A DNA stretch of 6,435 nt, taken from Bacteroidota bacterium. GTDB taxonomy: Bacteria; Bacteroidota; Bacteroidia; Chitinophagales; UBA2359. Below the pieces are notes generated by a model that saw nothing but the letters and a program-made list of their open reading frames with translations, was not told the DNA's origin and did not search any database. Numbering within the stretch: the stretch's first letter is position 1; each line of letters opens with the position of its first letter. The position numbers and the translations under genes were made by a program. The stretch covers positions 1 to 6,435 of the forward strand of contig JAHDCM010000154.1 in NCBI GenBank assembly GCA_020629895.1, written 5' to 3'. Of the stretch, positions 1 through 6,351 are shown piece by piece.

Positions 1-584
1 TACATTTTCAGGAAAAAGAACAGATACAACCACAGCACATCTACAAAGTGCCAGTAGGTTCCGAGCAGTTCTACTCCCAGATTTCGGTGTGGATTAACAT
101 CGCGCATGAGTTTTTTAATTTCATCATCCTTAGCAAATGATTTTAAAAAGAAAATCAAGATGAATAAAACGCCTCCTGCCACATGTAATCCGTGTAAACC
201 AGCGATAATATAGAAAAACCCTCCTGAAGGATTTCCTTCAAGGTAAATACCATTTTTCACTAGTTCTTGAAACCCTTGTACTTGACAATATAAAAAACCT
301 GCTCCAAATAAGAGCGAAAGTCCCAACATATTGCGGTACAAGGCTCTTTTATCTCGTTTGAATGCGTGTGCTGCAATAGCAATGGTGACACTACTTAATA
401 AAATTAGCGCAGTACTTATCCAGAAAATATCAGGAATGAGGTACTCGTACCAATTACCTTGTGCATAACGCACGATAAAAGCACTTGTTAAGCCTGCAAA
501 CATCATGACGATACTTGCCAAGCCGACCCAAAGTAAGAATTTTTGGGGATGTACACTGTAGTTATTACTCAATGTGGTGCTCAT
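1..584 (-). CDS. coxC: Cytochrome c oxidase subunit III, 3' end at window edge
   Basis: This is subunit III of the A-type heme-copper oxidase, an inner-membrane protein that binds subunit I and stabilises proton uptake and the active site. I translated 194 codons from the ATG at 584-582. Visible landmarks are HPQKFLLWVG near residues 12-21, FAGLTSAFIVR (29-39), the lipid-pocket segment QVQGFQEL with the conserved Glu at about 107, GLHGLHVAGG (129-138), and the C-terminal YWHFVDVLWLYLFFFL (177-192). About five membrane helices are seen (roughly 15-40, 54-74, 88-108, 121-147, 175-193), the short form lacking the first two helices of the mitochondrial protein, usual in Bacteroidota. After codon 194 only the bases TA remain, so the stop (TAA or TAG) may fall one base outside the window; a Tyr codon and a slightly longer tail are also possible. 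It lies 44 bases downstream of ctaB on the same strand, so co-transcription is likely. Confidence 0.95.
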   Translation of the reverse strand, partial: MSTTLSNNYSVHPQKFLLWVGLASIVMMFAGLTSAFIVRYAQGNWYEYLIPDIFWISTALILLSSVTIAIAAHAFKRDKRALYRNMLGLSLLFGAGFLYCQVQGFQELVKNGIYLEGNPSGGFFYIIAGLHGLHVAGGVLFILIFFLKSFAKDDEIKKLMRDVNPHRNLGVELLGTYWHFVDVLWLYLFFFLKM

Positions 585-628
585 TTTTGAATCGTTAGAT
601 CTTCTAAATATAGTAGAATGACTTTGAT

Positions 629-1537
629 CTACCAAAAGCGATCTAATACCATTACAATTTGTAATAAGGGCAAATAAATAATAGATGCGAACATCAATTT
701 AAGAGCTGCCTTATCATCGCATTGTCGAAATAAATTATAGCCGTAATATAAGAACATTGCCCCCAAGCCTATCGCAGCAATAGCTGATGCCCAACCGAGC
801 ATTCCAATAGCTGTTGGTAGAAGGCTTACCACAATCAAAAACACGGTGTACATGATGACTTGTGCCGCCATTGCCTTGTTTTTGGTGGTAGGGGTTGGCA
901 TGAGTCGAAACCCCGCCTTTGCATATTCATCTGCTCCTAACCAGCCGATTGCCCAAAAGTGGGGAAACTGCCATAGAAACTGAATTCCAAATAATAAATA
1001 TGCCTCGTAAGTAATGGCATTGGTACAAGCGACCCAGCCAATAACAGGAGGTAAAGCTCCAGGAATTGCTCCTACTAAAATAGCAATTGGAGAAATTCGC
1101 TTGAGCGGTGTATAAATAAATGCATAGCTAAACAAAGACAAAGCTCCTAGCAATGCAGCTTGTTCATTGAAAAAATAAGCCAATATTGCAATTCCTGCTA
1201 CGCCACACAAGCCAGCGATCAGTGCGGCTTCTGTAATACTCATACGACCAGCCGCCAGTGGGCGGTTGGCAGTGCGTTTCATCTGCTTGTCAAAGTCCTT
1301 TTCTAGTATTTGATTGATTGCATTGGCTGCACTCGTTACTAAAAAGCCCCCTAGTCCTAGCAAAAGGAGTAAGCCAATACCCGCTTCCGTGCCTGCCGCC
1401 AATAAGTAACCAATCGTAGCTGAAAAGACAACTGTTAGATTCAGTCGTACTTTTACTAGCATACTGTAATCAGCTAATTTAGCTTTGATGGCAGTTGACC
1501 AGCTTTTTTGGGATGCTATTTTAGTAGTTGAAATCAC
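629..1537 (-). CDS. ctaB: Protoheme IX farnesyltransferase (heme O synthase)
   Basis: This UbiA-family membrane prenyltransferase joins a farnesyl group to protoheme IX to give heme O, the precursor of heme A used by the CoxA encoded upstream. At 302 residues it has the usual length. The first Asp-rich motif is NQILEKDFDKQMKRT (75-89) followed by NRPL; Glu79 sits where many homologs have Asp. YTPLKR (142-147), GAIPGALPPVIGW (156-168), FLWQFPHFWAIGW (187-199) and DEYAKAGFRLMP (203-214) are further family signatures. About eight to nine hydrophobic helices are visible. The start is GTG at 1537-1535: no in-frame ATG, GTG or TTG lies between it and the stop at 1582-1580, and the next ATG (codon 26) would cut into the conserved segment before VRLNLTVVFSA. 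No strong Shine-Dalgarno is present, only GGA about nine bases upstream and an A-rich run. It may use its own promoter, since 417 bases separate it from coxA. Confidence 0.96.
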   Translation of the reverse strand: MISTTKIASQKSWSTAIKAKLADYSMLVKVRLNLTVVFSATIGYLLAAGTEAGIGLLLLLGLGGFLVTSAANAINQILEKDFDKQMKRTANRPLAAGRMSITEAALIAGLCGVAGIAILAYFFNEQAALLGALSLFSYAFIYTPLKRISPIAILVGAIPGALPPVIGWVACTNAITYEAYLLFGIQFLWQFPHFWAIGWLGADEYAKAGFRLMPTPTTKNKAMAAQVIMYTVFLIVVSLLPTAIGMLGWASAIAAIGLGAMFLYYGYNLFRQCDDKAALKLMFASIIYLPLLQIVMVLDRFW

Positions 1538-1544
1538 TTTTTTT

Positions 1545-1572
1545 TGTCCGACGTGCGATGTGCAACGTGCGA
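1545..1572 (-). repeat. 14-bp tandem repeat upstream of ctaB
   Basis: On the minus strand two adjacent 14-base units read TCGCACGTTGCACA (1572-1559) and TCGCACGTCGGACA (1558-1545), identical at 12 of 14 positions. The eight-base core TCGCACGT is perfect in both. The repeat ends seven bases before the GTG start of ctaB and so forms part of its 5' leader. Core copies on one DNA face could bind a regulator, or this could be a fragment of a dispersed intergenic repeat; the sequence alone does not decide. Confidence 0.7.
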
Positions 1573-1737
1573 CGAAAATTTAGATGTTAAATAATGATTG
1601 ATGATGGACAAAGTTTAGCAGTATTATTTTTATTTCTTTAGAATAATCGTCGCATTTAGTACTTCGCACAAAACCTACCTCTAAATCTTCTCTCAAGAAG
1701 AGACTTGCGTGAGGGATAGAGGCGGAAGATTGGTGAA

Positions 1738-1819
1738 GTAGAAACTTTTCGTGAGGCTTGGACTAGCAGGGCTGACGAAGGAAGACACTGCTAGGACTTT
1801 AGCCGAACTAGTTTTCTAC
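1738..1819 (-). repeat. Nested inverted repeat inside the element
   Basis: Three sets of arms nest inside each other. The outer pair is GTAGAAA (1738-1744) with TTTCTAC (1813-1819). The middle pair is GGCT (from about 1755) with AGCC (1801-1804). The inner pair is the perfect CTAGCAG (1763-1769) with CTGCTAG (1788-1794), enclosing an 18-base loop. Such ordered pairing suggests an RNA arm of about 82 nucleotides. A nine-base direct repeat, TTAGCCGAA, occurs at 1799-1807 and again at 1830-1838 at the end of this arm. Confidence 0.55.
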
Positions 1820-1845
1820 GAGCCAACTATTAGCCGAAAGCCCGA

Positions 1846-1914
1846 CCCCATTTTTGTTGAAAAAGCTGTTCGAACAGCGTCTCGCTGGTGGCAGCTTTTT
1901 CAGCAAAAATGGGG
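1846..1914. repeat. Long hairpin with 23-base arms
   Basis: The arm at 1846-1868 (CCCCATTTTTG...AAAGCTG) and the arm at 1892-1914 are inverted copies matching at 22 of 23 positions. The single mismatch involves 1857: it is a tolerated U-G pair in plus-strand RNA but an A-C mismatch in minus-strand RNA. The 23-base loop holds a further 5-bp stem, CAGCG (1875-1879) with CGCTG (1883-1887). The inner end of the left arm is also part of a perfect 14-base palindrome, GCTGTTCGAACAGC (1865-1878), which offers a competing fold. It lacks the U-run of a classical intrinsic terminator on the minus strand, although a stem this strong could still slow polymerase or block 3' exonucleases downstream of coxA. 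Confidence 0.85.
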
Positions 1915-1954
1915 ACACGCCCAGTAACTAAATACTTATCAAAGAACGTATTCG

Positions 1955-3802
1955 CTACGCCTCTTCTCTTTTTAATTCTTTAATATGTTCTTTTGCTTGC
2001 TGTTCAGTGAGTGTTTGTGGTATATAATCAATACCATCTTTACCATATTCGTACGCCCAACGGTGTACATGTGGAATTGCTCCTGGCCAGTTACCATGTC
2101 CGGGTTCTGCTGGTGTTGTCCACTCAATAGAGTTTGATTTCCACGGGTTGAGGCTCTTCATTTTTTGACCAGCAAAAATGCTGTAAAAGAAATTGAAGAC
2201 AAATAAGAACTGTGCAAAGAAAACAATAATCGCTGCCACTGTGATGAAGATATTCATCTCAGCATATACATTGAATGTTTCGAATGTTTCGAATGAGTAG
2301 TAACGACGAGGTACACCTGTCATTCCCATATAGTGCATTGGCCAGAAGATACAATAACTACCAATAAAAGTAATCCAGAAGTGTAGGTAGCCTAAGCTTC
2401 TGTTCATCATACGACCATTGAATAATTTAGGGAACCAGTGATATACTCCCACAAATAAACCAAATCCAGCAGCTAGTCCCATCACAATATGGAAGTGAGC
2501 CACTACGAAGTAGGTATCGTGTAGTGGAATATCGAGTGCGGCGTTTCCTAAGAAGATACCTGTTAATCCACCAGAGATGAATAAAGATACAAACCCGATA
2601 GAGAATAAGGTAGCAGGTGTATAGTTGATATTACCACGCCAAATTGTTGTAATCCAGTTAAATACTTTTACAGCAGATGGTACCGCAATCAGTAGGGTAA
2701 ATAATACGAAGATAGAACCGACTAGTGGATTCATTCCCGACATAAACATGTGATGCGCCCATACTAAGAAGGCAAGTACCGTAATGGCTAAGATCGAAAG
2801 TACCATTGCAGTATAACCAAAAATTGGCTTACGACAGTTGGTTGCTAATACATGTGATACCATTCCCATTGCAGGAAGGATAACGATATATACCTCTGGG
2901 TGTCCTAAGAACCAAAACAAGTGCTGGAATAAAATAGGGCTACCACCTTGCATTAGTTCACCTGCGCTGTTTAATAATGGCTCACCAGCCACATAAATAT
3001 CAGAAAGGTAGAAATTGGTACCTAAGTGACGATCGAAGATGAGTAATACACAACCAGAAAGCAATACAGGGAAAGAAAGAACCCCTAATACGGCAGTGAA
3101 GAAGAATGCCCATATCGTTAGTGGCATTCGCATCATGGTCATACCTTTGGTACGCATGTTTAGGATCGTTGCAATATAGTTCAGACCTCCAAGTAGTGAA
3201 GACACGATAAAGAGTGTCATACTCAACAACCAAAGCGTCATTCCATCTCCAGAGCCAATATCGGCTTGGGGCAAAGCACTCAGTGGCGGATAAACTGTCC
3301 ACCCACCTGAAGCGGGGCCTGTTTCGATAAAGATAGAAATAAGCATGATGACGCCAGCCGTGAAGAAGAACCAATAGGAAAGCATATTCAGGAAGGGCGA
3401 CGCCATATCTCGCGCACCAATTTGTAAGGGAATGAGTAGATTACTAAAGGTACCACTCAAACCTGCGGTTAGTACGAAGAATACCATAATGGTACCGTGC
3501 ATCGTTACCAACGAATAATAAAAATCGGGTTTCAACTTACCACCTTCTGCCCATTGTCCTAGTAACATTTCTAGGATTGGGAAACTCTCGTCTGGCCATG
3601 CTAATTGCAGACGGAAAAGGACGGAAAATAATACACCGACGAATGCCCATAAAATTCCTGTAATGAGGAATTGACGAGCAATCATTTTGTGATCCATACT
3701 GAAAACATACTTCGAGATAAACGACTCTTCATGATGGTGATCATGTCCGTGATGGTCGTCTACATGGATCGTGTGTTGGATATTAGTATCTGAACTAGCC
3801 AT
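1955..3802 (-). CDS. coxA: Cytochrome c oxidase subunit I (A-type, catalytic)
   Basis: This is the catalytic subunit, which reduces O2 to water at heme a3/CuB and pumps protons. It has 615 residues and about twelve membrane helices between roughly 43 and 542. Heme a ligands are His102 (MHGTIMVFF) and His438; heme a3 ligand is His436 (HDTYFVVAHFHIVMG). CuB ligands are His301 in GHPEVY and His350-His351 in AHHMFMSGMNP, with Tyr305 as the expected cross-linked tyrosine. Proton-path residues are present: Asp132 (D channel entry), Glu303 in HPEVY, which marks the A1 subtype, and Lys379 in AVPSAVKVFNW (K channel). The N-terminus is His-rich (eight His between 10 and 24) before the first helix, and the C-terminal tail carries GNWPGAIPHVHRWAYEYG as in Bacteroidota homologs. 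A FETFETF repeat at 504-510 reflects a 9-bp tandem repeat. The ATG at 3802-3800 lies 78 bases after coxB, consistent with co-transcription. Confidence 0.98.
   Translation of the reverse strand: MASSDTNIQHTIHVDDHHGHDHHHEESFISKYVFSMDHKMIARQFLITGILWAFVGVLFSVLFRLQLAWPDESFPILEMLLGQWAEGGKLKPDFYYSLVTMHGTIMVFFVLTAGLSGTFSNLLIPLQIGARDMASPFLNMLSYWFFFTAGVIMLISIFIETGPASGGWTVYPPLSALPQADIGSGDGMTLWLLSMTLFIVSSLLGGLNYIATILNMRTKGMTMMRMPLTIWAFFFTAVLGVLSFPVLLSGCVLLIFDRHLGTNFYLSDIYVAGEPLLNSAGELMQGGSPILFQHLFWFLGHPEVYIVILPAMGMVSHVLATNCRKPIFGYTAMVLSILAITVLAFLVWAHHMFMSGMNPLVGSIFVLFTLLIAVPSAVKVFNWITTIWRGNINYTPATLFSIGFVSLFISGGLTGIFLGNAALDIPLHDTYFVVAHFHIVMGLAAGFGLFVGVYHWFPKLFNGRMMNRSLGYLHFWITFIGSYCIFWPMHYMGMTGVPRRYYSFETFETFNVYAEMNIFITVAAIIVFFAQFLFVFNFFYSIFAGQKMKSLNPWKSNSIEWTTPAEPGHGNWPGAIPHVHRWAYEYGKDGIDYIPQTLTEQQAKEHIKELKREEA
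2273..2295 (-). repeat. 9-bp in-frame tandem repeat within coxA
   Basis: On the plus strand GAATGTTTC occurs twice in perfect tandem (2273-2281 and 2282-2290), followed by a partial third copy GAATG. In the protein this gives FETFETF at residues 504-510, in the loop between the eleventh and twelfth membrane helices. Because the unit is a multiple of three the frame is kept. It looks like a replication-slippage duplication of three residues in a tolerant loop. Confidence 0.75.
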
Positions 3803-3880
3803 ATAAAATATTTTTCAGAAAGCGTAAAAAATAAGTGTGTACGATAGAATGTCCTTATGTTGTTTACAACAAGGAGTCGT
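3803..3880 (-). other. coxB-coxA intercistronic hairpin with flanking direct repeats
   Basis: The 78-base spacer contains a bulged hairpin: CCTT (3853-3856) plus GTTGT (3859-3863) pair with ACAAC (3866-3870) plus AAGG (3871-3874), with a two-base bulge and a very tight loop. It is flanked by a perfect eight-base direct repeat, TAGAATGT, at 3845-3852 and 3882-3889, the second copy overlapping the coxB stop region. A six-base inverted pair AGTCGT (3875-3880) and ACGACT (3894-3899) also spans the coxB stop. No U-run follows, so a terminator is unlikely; an mRNA processing or stability site is possible. Confidence 0.4.
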
Positions 3881-4915
3881 TTAGAATGTTGACACGACTT
3901 TATCTTCGCCTTCTTGATCCTTATCTGCTATATTTTTTTCAGGGGTTGTATCCCAGCCTAAATCACTGAAGATAGGCGTTTGTTCCCCTAACCATTTTTT
4001 AAATGCTGCTTCTTCTTCAATTACCACGACTTTTCGCATATTAAAGTGTGCTTGTCCACAAAGTTCTGCACAAGCCAACTCATAATTAAACTCTGGGTTT
4101 CCTAATTCTTCACGCATTTCGGCGGTCGTTTTATTAGGTGTAAACCAGAACTGTGTAGGAATACCAGGAACGGCATCCATTTTCACATCAAAATGTGGTA
4201 AATAAAAGTTATGTAGTACATCTTTAGAGTTGATACGTACCAAGACAGGTTGATTAACTGGAAGATGTAATTCGTCGGCAACGAAATCATCTTTTCCTTC
4301 TTGGGTTTGTAACAATCCTAAACCATTTGTTCCATTAATCTCTTTGATCGACTTTTTACCAAGTTTATTATCTTTTCCAGAGTAGCGAATCGTCCATTGA
4401 AACTGTTGGGCTGTTGCTTCTACGACCATTGCTTGTTTAGGCGCAGGTCCCATAATATCTAACCAACCGCGCAATCCTTCAAATACGAGCAGTACTAATA
4501 CCACCGCAGGAATCGCTGTCCAGAGTAACTCTAATTTGTTACTGTGTGGAAAATAAAATCCATGACGATCTTTACGCCCTCTATATCTCCAAGAGAAGTA
4601 AAATAAGAGGATGTGTGTGATTACAAATACAGGTACTGTTGCCACTAATGTCCAGAAGAACATATTTTCTAGCACGATACCATGATCCGAGGATGGCATG
4701 GGTAAGAAACGATCGCTATAATACCAAGTAGACCAGAAAGCGAGTCCCATTCCTACAACGAGGAAAATCAAGAACAGCATTCCGTGTATGGTATTGTTGC
4801 GCTCTGATACGGATTCTTCACCTTTGATGTTTACCACCATATCACTTGCACGCGATATTTGGAATAAGATGATTAGAATCAACACAATACAGACTAAGCC
4901 TAGAATGGTTGCCAT
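3881..4915 (-). CDS. coxB: Cytochrome c oxidase subunit II (CuA)
   Basis: This is subunit II, which takes electrons from a cytochrome c at its binuclear CuA centre and passes them to heme a of CoxA. It has 344 residues. Hydrophobic segments are at about 3-20, 45-64, 84-108 and 130-147, more than the usual two; the first is an extra N-terminal helix typical of Bacteroidota. LELLWTAIP places the K-channel entry Glu at 129. QFQWTIRY (171-178) is the aromatic electron-entry region. CuA ligands are all present: His235 (VLHNF), then Cys282, Glu284, Cys286, His290 and Met293 in ACAELCGQAHFNM. There is no fused cytochrome c domain (no CxxCH), so the donor must be separate, presumably a cytochrome of Alternative Complex III or a soluble one. 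The tail (326-344) is charged. The ATG at 4915-4913 has no clear Shine-Dalgarno, as is common in this phylum. It sits 98 bases after actF. Confidence 0.97.
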   Translation of the reverse strand: MATILGLVCIVLILIILFQISRASDMVVNIKGEESVSERNNTIHGMLFLIFLVVGMGLAFWSTWYYSDRFLPMPSSDHGIVLENMFFWTLVATVPVFVITHILLFYFSWRYRGRKDRHGFYFPHSNKLELLWTAIPAVVLVLLVFEGLRGWLDIMGPAPKQAMVVEATAQQFQWTIRYSGKDNKLGKKSIKEINGTNGLGLLQTQEGKDDFVADELHLPVNQPVLVRINSKDVLHNFYLPHFDVKMDAVPGIPTQFWFTPNKTTAEMREELGNPEFNYELACAELCGQAHFNMRKVVVIEEEAAFKKWLGEQTPIFSDLGWDTTPEKNIADKDQEGEDKVVSTF

Positions 4916-4952
4916 ATCAAAAAGTGTTTATTGTTTGTAGAGGTCGCTTGGA

Positions 4953-4960
4953 CAAAAGTA
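4953..4960 (-). promoter_or_regulatory. Possible Bacteroidota -7 promoter element for coxB
   Basis: The minus strand reads TACTTTTG, a full match to the TAnnTTTG -7 consensus used by the Bacteroidota housekeeping sigma factor. Transcription would begin a few bases further on, giving a leader of about 30 bases before the coxB ATG. I do not see a convincing TTG-type -33 element at the expected distance, so the match could be chance or a weak internal promoter allowing cox genes to be made apart from the act genes. Confidence 0.33.
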
Positions 4961-5013
4961 CATGCGTCCTCCTACTAATTTGATTTGATTTAATTGAATG
5001 ACTTCTCTAAAAA

Positions 5014-6351
5014 TTAAGTATGGTGGATCACACTTTCTTTGAAGAATGGGTGATTCTTCTGCTCTAATGGAGCTTTGGTAAGAGCTGTGAACATACAGAA
5101 CAAAAATAAGCCTGCAAAACTCAACAACAAACCAATTTCATAGATACCCAAATTCACAGATTCTACAACATGATGTCCACCAGCATGTGCATCATGAGCC
5201 GCAGCCGCTTCATGTCCACCACCGCCAGCAGCGGCAGTTAATAATGCATGATGCGCATCTCCTGAAATAGCATGTGCATGATGGGCCGCTTCCATAACAG
5301 CACCTGGTACAGCCATTTGGTAAAAGTCTAACCAATGTCCGAAGATAATAATCACTGCTGCTACCGCCAATATCTTATAATTACGCTTATTACCCGCTGT
5401 CATCAGTACCAAGAAAGGAGTAACGAAGTTCAAGACCACTGCCCCCCACATAACCAGTGGATAATGCTCGATACGAATACGGTAATACATCGTTTCTTCA
5501 GGAATATTACTATACCAGATCAACATAAACTGCGAATAGAACAAATAGGCCCAAGCAACACTAAAGGCAAACATCAATTTACCTAAATCGTGAAAATGCT
5601 CTTCGGTCATCATTGGTAAATAGCCTCTTGACTTTAAGTAAATACACACTAAGATAGTAAAAGCCATCGTAGTTACGAACATACTTACAAAGCAATACCA
5701 TCCAAATAAAGTACTATACCAGTGTGGTTGAATAGACATTAACCAGTCCCATGCAGAAGTAGAAGTGGTTACCGCAAAGACAACAATAAATGCTGCCGAA
5801 ACGAGCTTACTTCGATTATAAGCACCAATGCCACTATCACTATCAATATTCCTAGAGTTGCGACGAATCAAGAACACCAAACCTACCCATAATGCCAAAT
5901 AGATCACCATTCGCACAAAAAAGAAGGGTTTATTTAAGTAGGGTTCCTTATTTTTTAATATCGAATCAAACAAAGGGCTATTAGGATCGAAATACTCTCC
6001 ATGCGACCATATATAGACATAGCTGATCCCAAAAAAGAGGGAAAGAGCCATAATAATCGCCCCAACAGGAACATACATTGCCATCGCTTCAGAAATTCGC
6101 TTTACCATTACATACCATCCGTTGTATCCCATTGTTTGAGAGGCAACGAAGAAGGCAGACACTAGCCCTAGCAAAATGAAGAAATAACTATTATAGATCA
6201 AACCAGCAAATAAACGAGCCGGATTGTCTAAATTTAGGAAGGCACCAATAGCTGCAAGGATAAGTCCTCCAACTATCAAGCCGATACAAAAGGTACGCTC
6301 TTTGGCAGATACCTCAAAGTTTTTGGTTTCCAATATCTTTATATGACCCAT
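5014..6351 (-). CDS. actF: Alternative Complex III membrane subunit ActF (quinol:cytochrome c oxidoreductase)
   Basis: Alternative Complex III oxidises menaquinol and reduces cytochrome c, replacing the bc1 complex in many Bacteroidota. ActF is one of its polytopic NrfD-related membrane subunits, without cofactors of its own. The 445-residue product has about ten membrane helices (roughly 21-41, 54-74, 91-115, 143-163, 182-200, 214-239, 258-281, 297-318, 326-348, 400-424). Family-like stretches include TSTSAWDWLMSIQPHWYSTL (196-215), FAFSVAWAYLFYSQFMLIWY (261-280) and the charged IPEETMYYRIRIEHY (283-297). Between the last two helices lies an Ala/Gly/His-rich loop (354-394) with ten histidines. 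Identification rests on these segments and on position directly before coxB-coxA, the usual Bacteroidota order. The ATG at 6351 is the first possible in-frame start in the window, although the frame stays open to the right edge. ActF versus the related ActC is settled mainly by context and length. Confidence 0.92.
   Translation of the reverse strand: MGHIKILETKNFEVSAKERTFCIGLIVGGLILAAIGAFLNLDNPARLFAGLIYNSYFFILLGLVSAFFVASQTMGYNGWYVMVKRISEAMAMYVPVGAIIMALSLFFGISYVYIWSHGEYFDPNSPLFDSILKNKEPYLNKPFFFVRMVIYLALWVGLVFLIRRNSRNIDSDSGIGAYNRSKLVSAAFIVVFAVTTSTSAWDWLMSIQPHWYSTLFGWYCFVSMFVTTMAFTILVCIYLKSRGYLPMMTEEHFHDLGKLMFAFSVAWAYLFYSQFMLIWYSNIPEETMYYRIRIEHYPLVMWGAVVLNFVTPFLVLMTAGNKRNYKILAVAAVIIIFGHWLDFYQMAVPGAVMEAAHHAHAISGDAHHALLTAAAGGGGHEAAAAHDAHAGGHHVVESVNLGIYEIGLLLSFAGLFLFCMFTALTKAPLEQKNHPFFKESVIHHT

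Larger units (their letters stand above)
1707..1922 (-). ncRNA. Structured intergenic element, candidate dispersed RNA/repeat
   Basis: Read on the minus strand, the element opens with GGGCGTGTCCCC (1922-1911), continues through a long hairpin to GGGGTCGGGCTTTCGGCTA (1849-1831), then a second self-complementary region, and closes with TTCCGCCTCTATCCCTCACGC (1727-1707, the last letters being the important ones). The outer ends pair (GCGTG at 1920-1916 with CACGC at 1711-1707), enclosing two internal arms. From memory, end motifs of the form GGGCGTG..CCC, GGGTCGGGCT and ATCCCTCACGC recur in intergenic elements of many Bacteroidota genomes; I cannot search to confirm, and I do not assign a named family. 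It begins 33 bases after the coxA stop, so it would lie in the 3' part of the coxA transcript. It may be a 3'-UTR structure, a separate ncRNA, or a mobile repeat. Orientation is inferred from those remembered motifs. Confidence 0.5.
1538..1954. other. 417-base gap between coxA and ctaB
   Basis: No protein-coding gene is recognisable in this gap on either strand. It divides into four parts. 1538-1583 is the immediate leader of ctaB and contains a 14-bp tandem repeat. 1584-1706 is AT-rich; it holds a small hairpin (1686-1691 pairing with 1696-1701) and at most a poor promoter match near 1609-1617. 1707-1922 is a highly self-complementary element, listed separately. 1923-1954 is a short AT-rich spacer after the coxA stop. 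The central element looks richer in G and C than the flanking spacers, as expected for a structured RNA or inserted repeat. Confidence 0.8.

Noticed and set aside
1609..1617. Possible -7 promoter element for ctaB (minus strand TAAACTTTG)
   Set aside because: It has one extra base relative to TAnnTTTG, and no convincing -33 element accompanies it; noted only because ctaB may need its own promoter.
1846..1914. Classical intrinsic terminator after coxA
   Set aside because: The hairpin is strong, but no U-run follows it on the minus strand and the stem is much longer than a typical terminator stem.
1707..1922. tRNA, riboswitch of a known class, or CRISPR array
   Set aside because: No tRNA cloverleaf with acceptor and T-arm signatures, no recognisable known riboswitch core, and no regularly spaced identical repeats.
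3000..3374. 124-codon minus-strand open frame inside coxA
   Set aside because: It lies wholly within coxA in another frame; the coxA frame here encodes conserved membrane helices, and the alternative product has no recognisable features.
4928..4963. Tiny 11-residue ORF (MYFCPSDLYKQ) preceded by AGGAGG in the actF-coxB gap
   Set aside because: The spacing to the ATG is only four bases, Shine-Dalgarno use is rare in this phylum, and the segment overlaps a better -7 promoter match; too short to support without translation data.
5335..5586. 83-codon plus-strand open frame opposite actF
   Set aside because: It is antisense to conserved actF coding sequence and its translation resembles no known family; a chance open frame.
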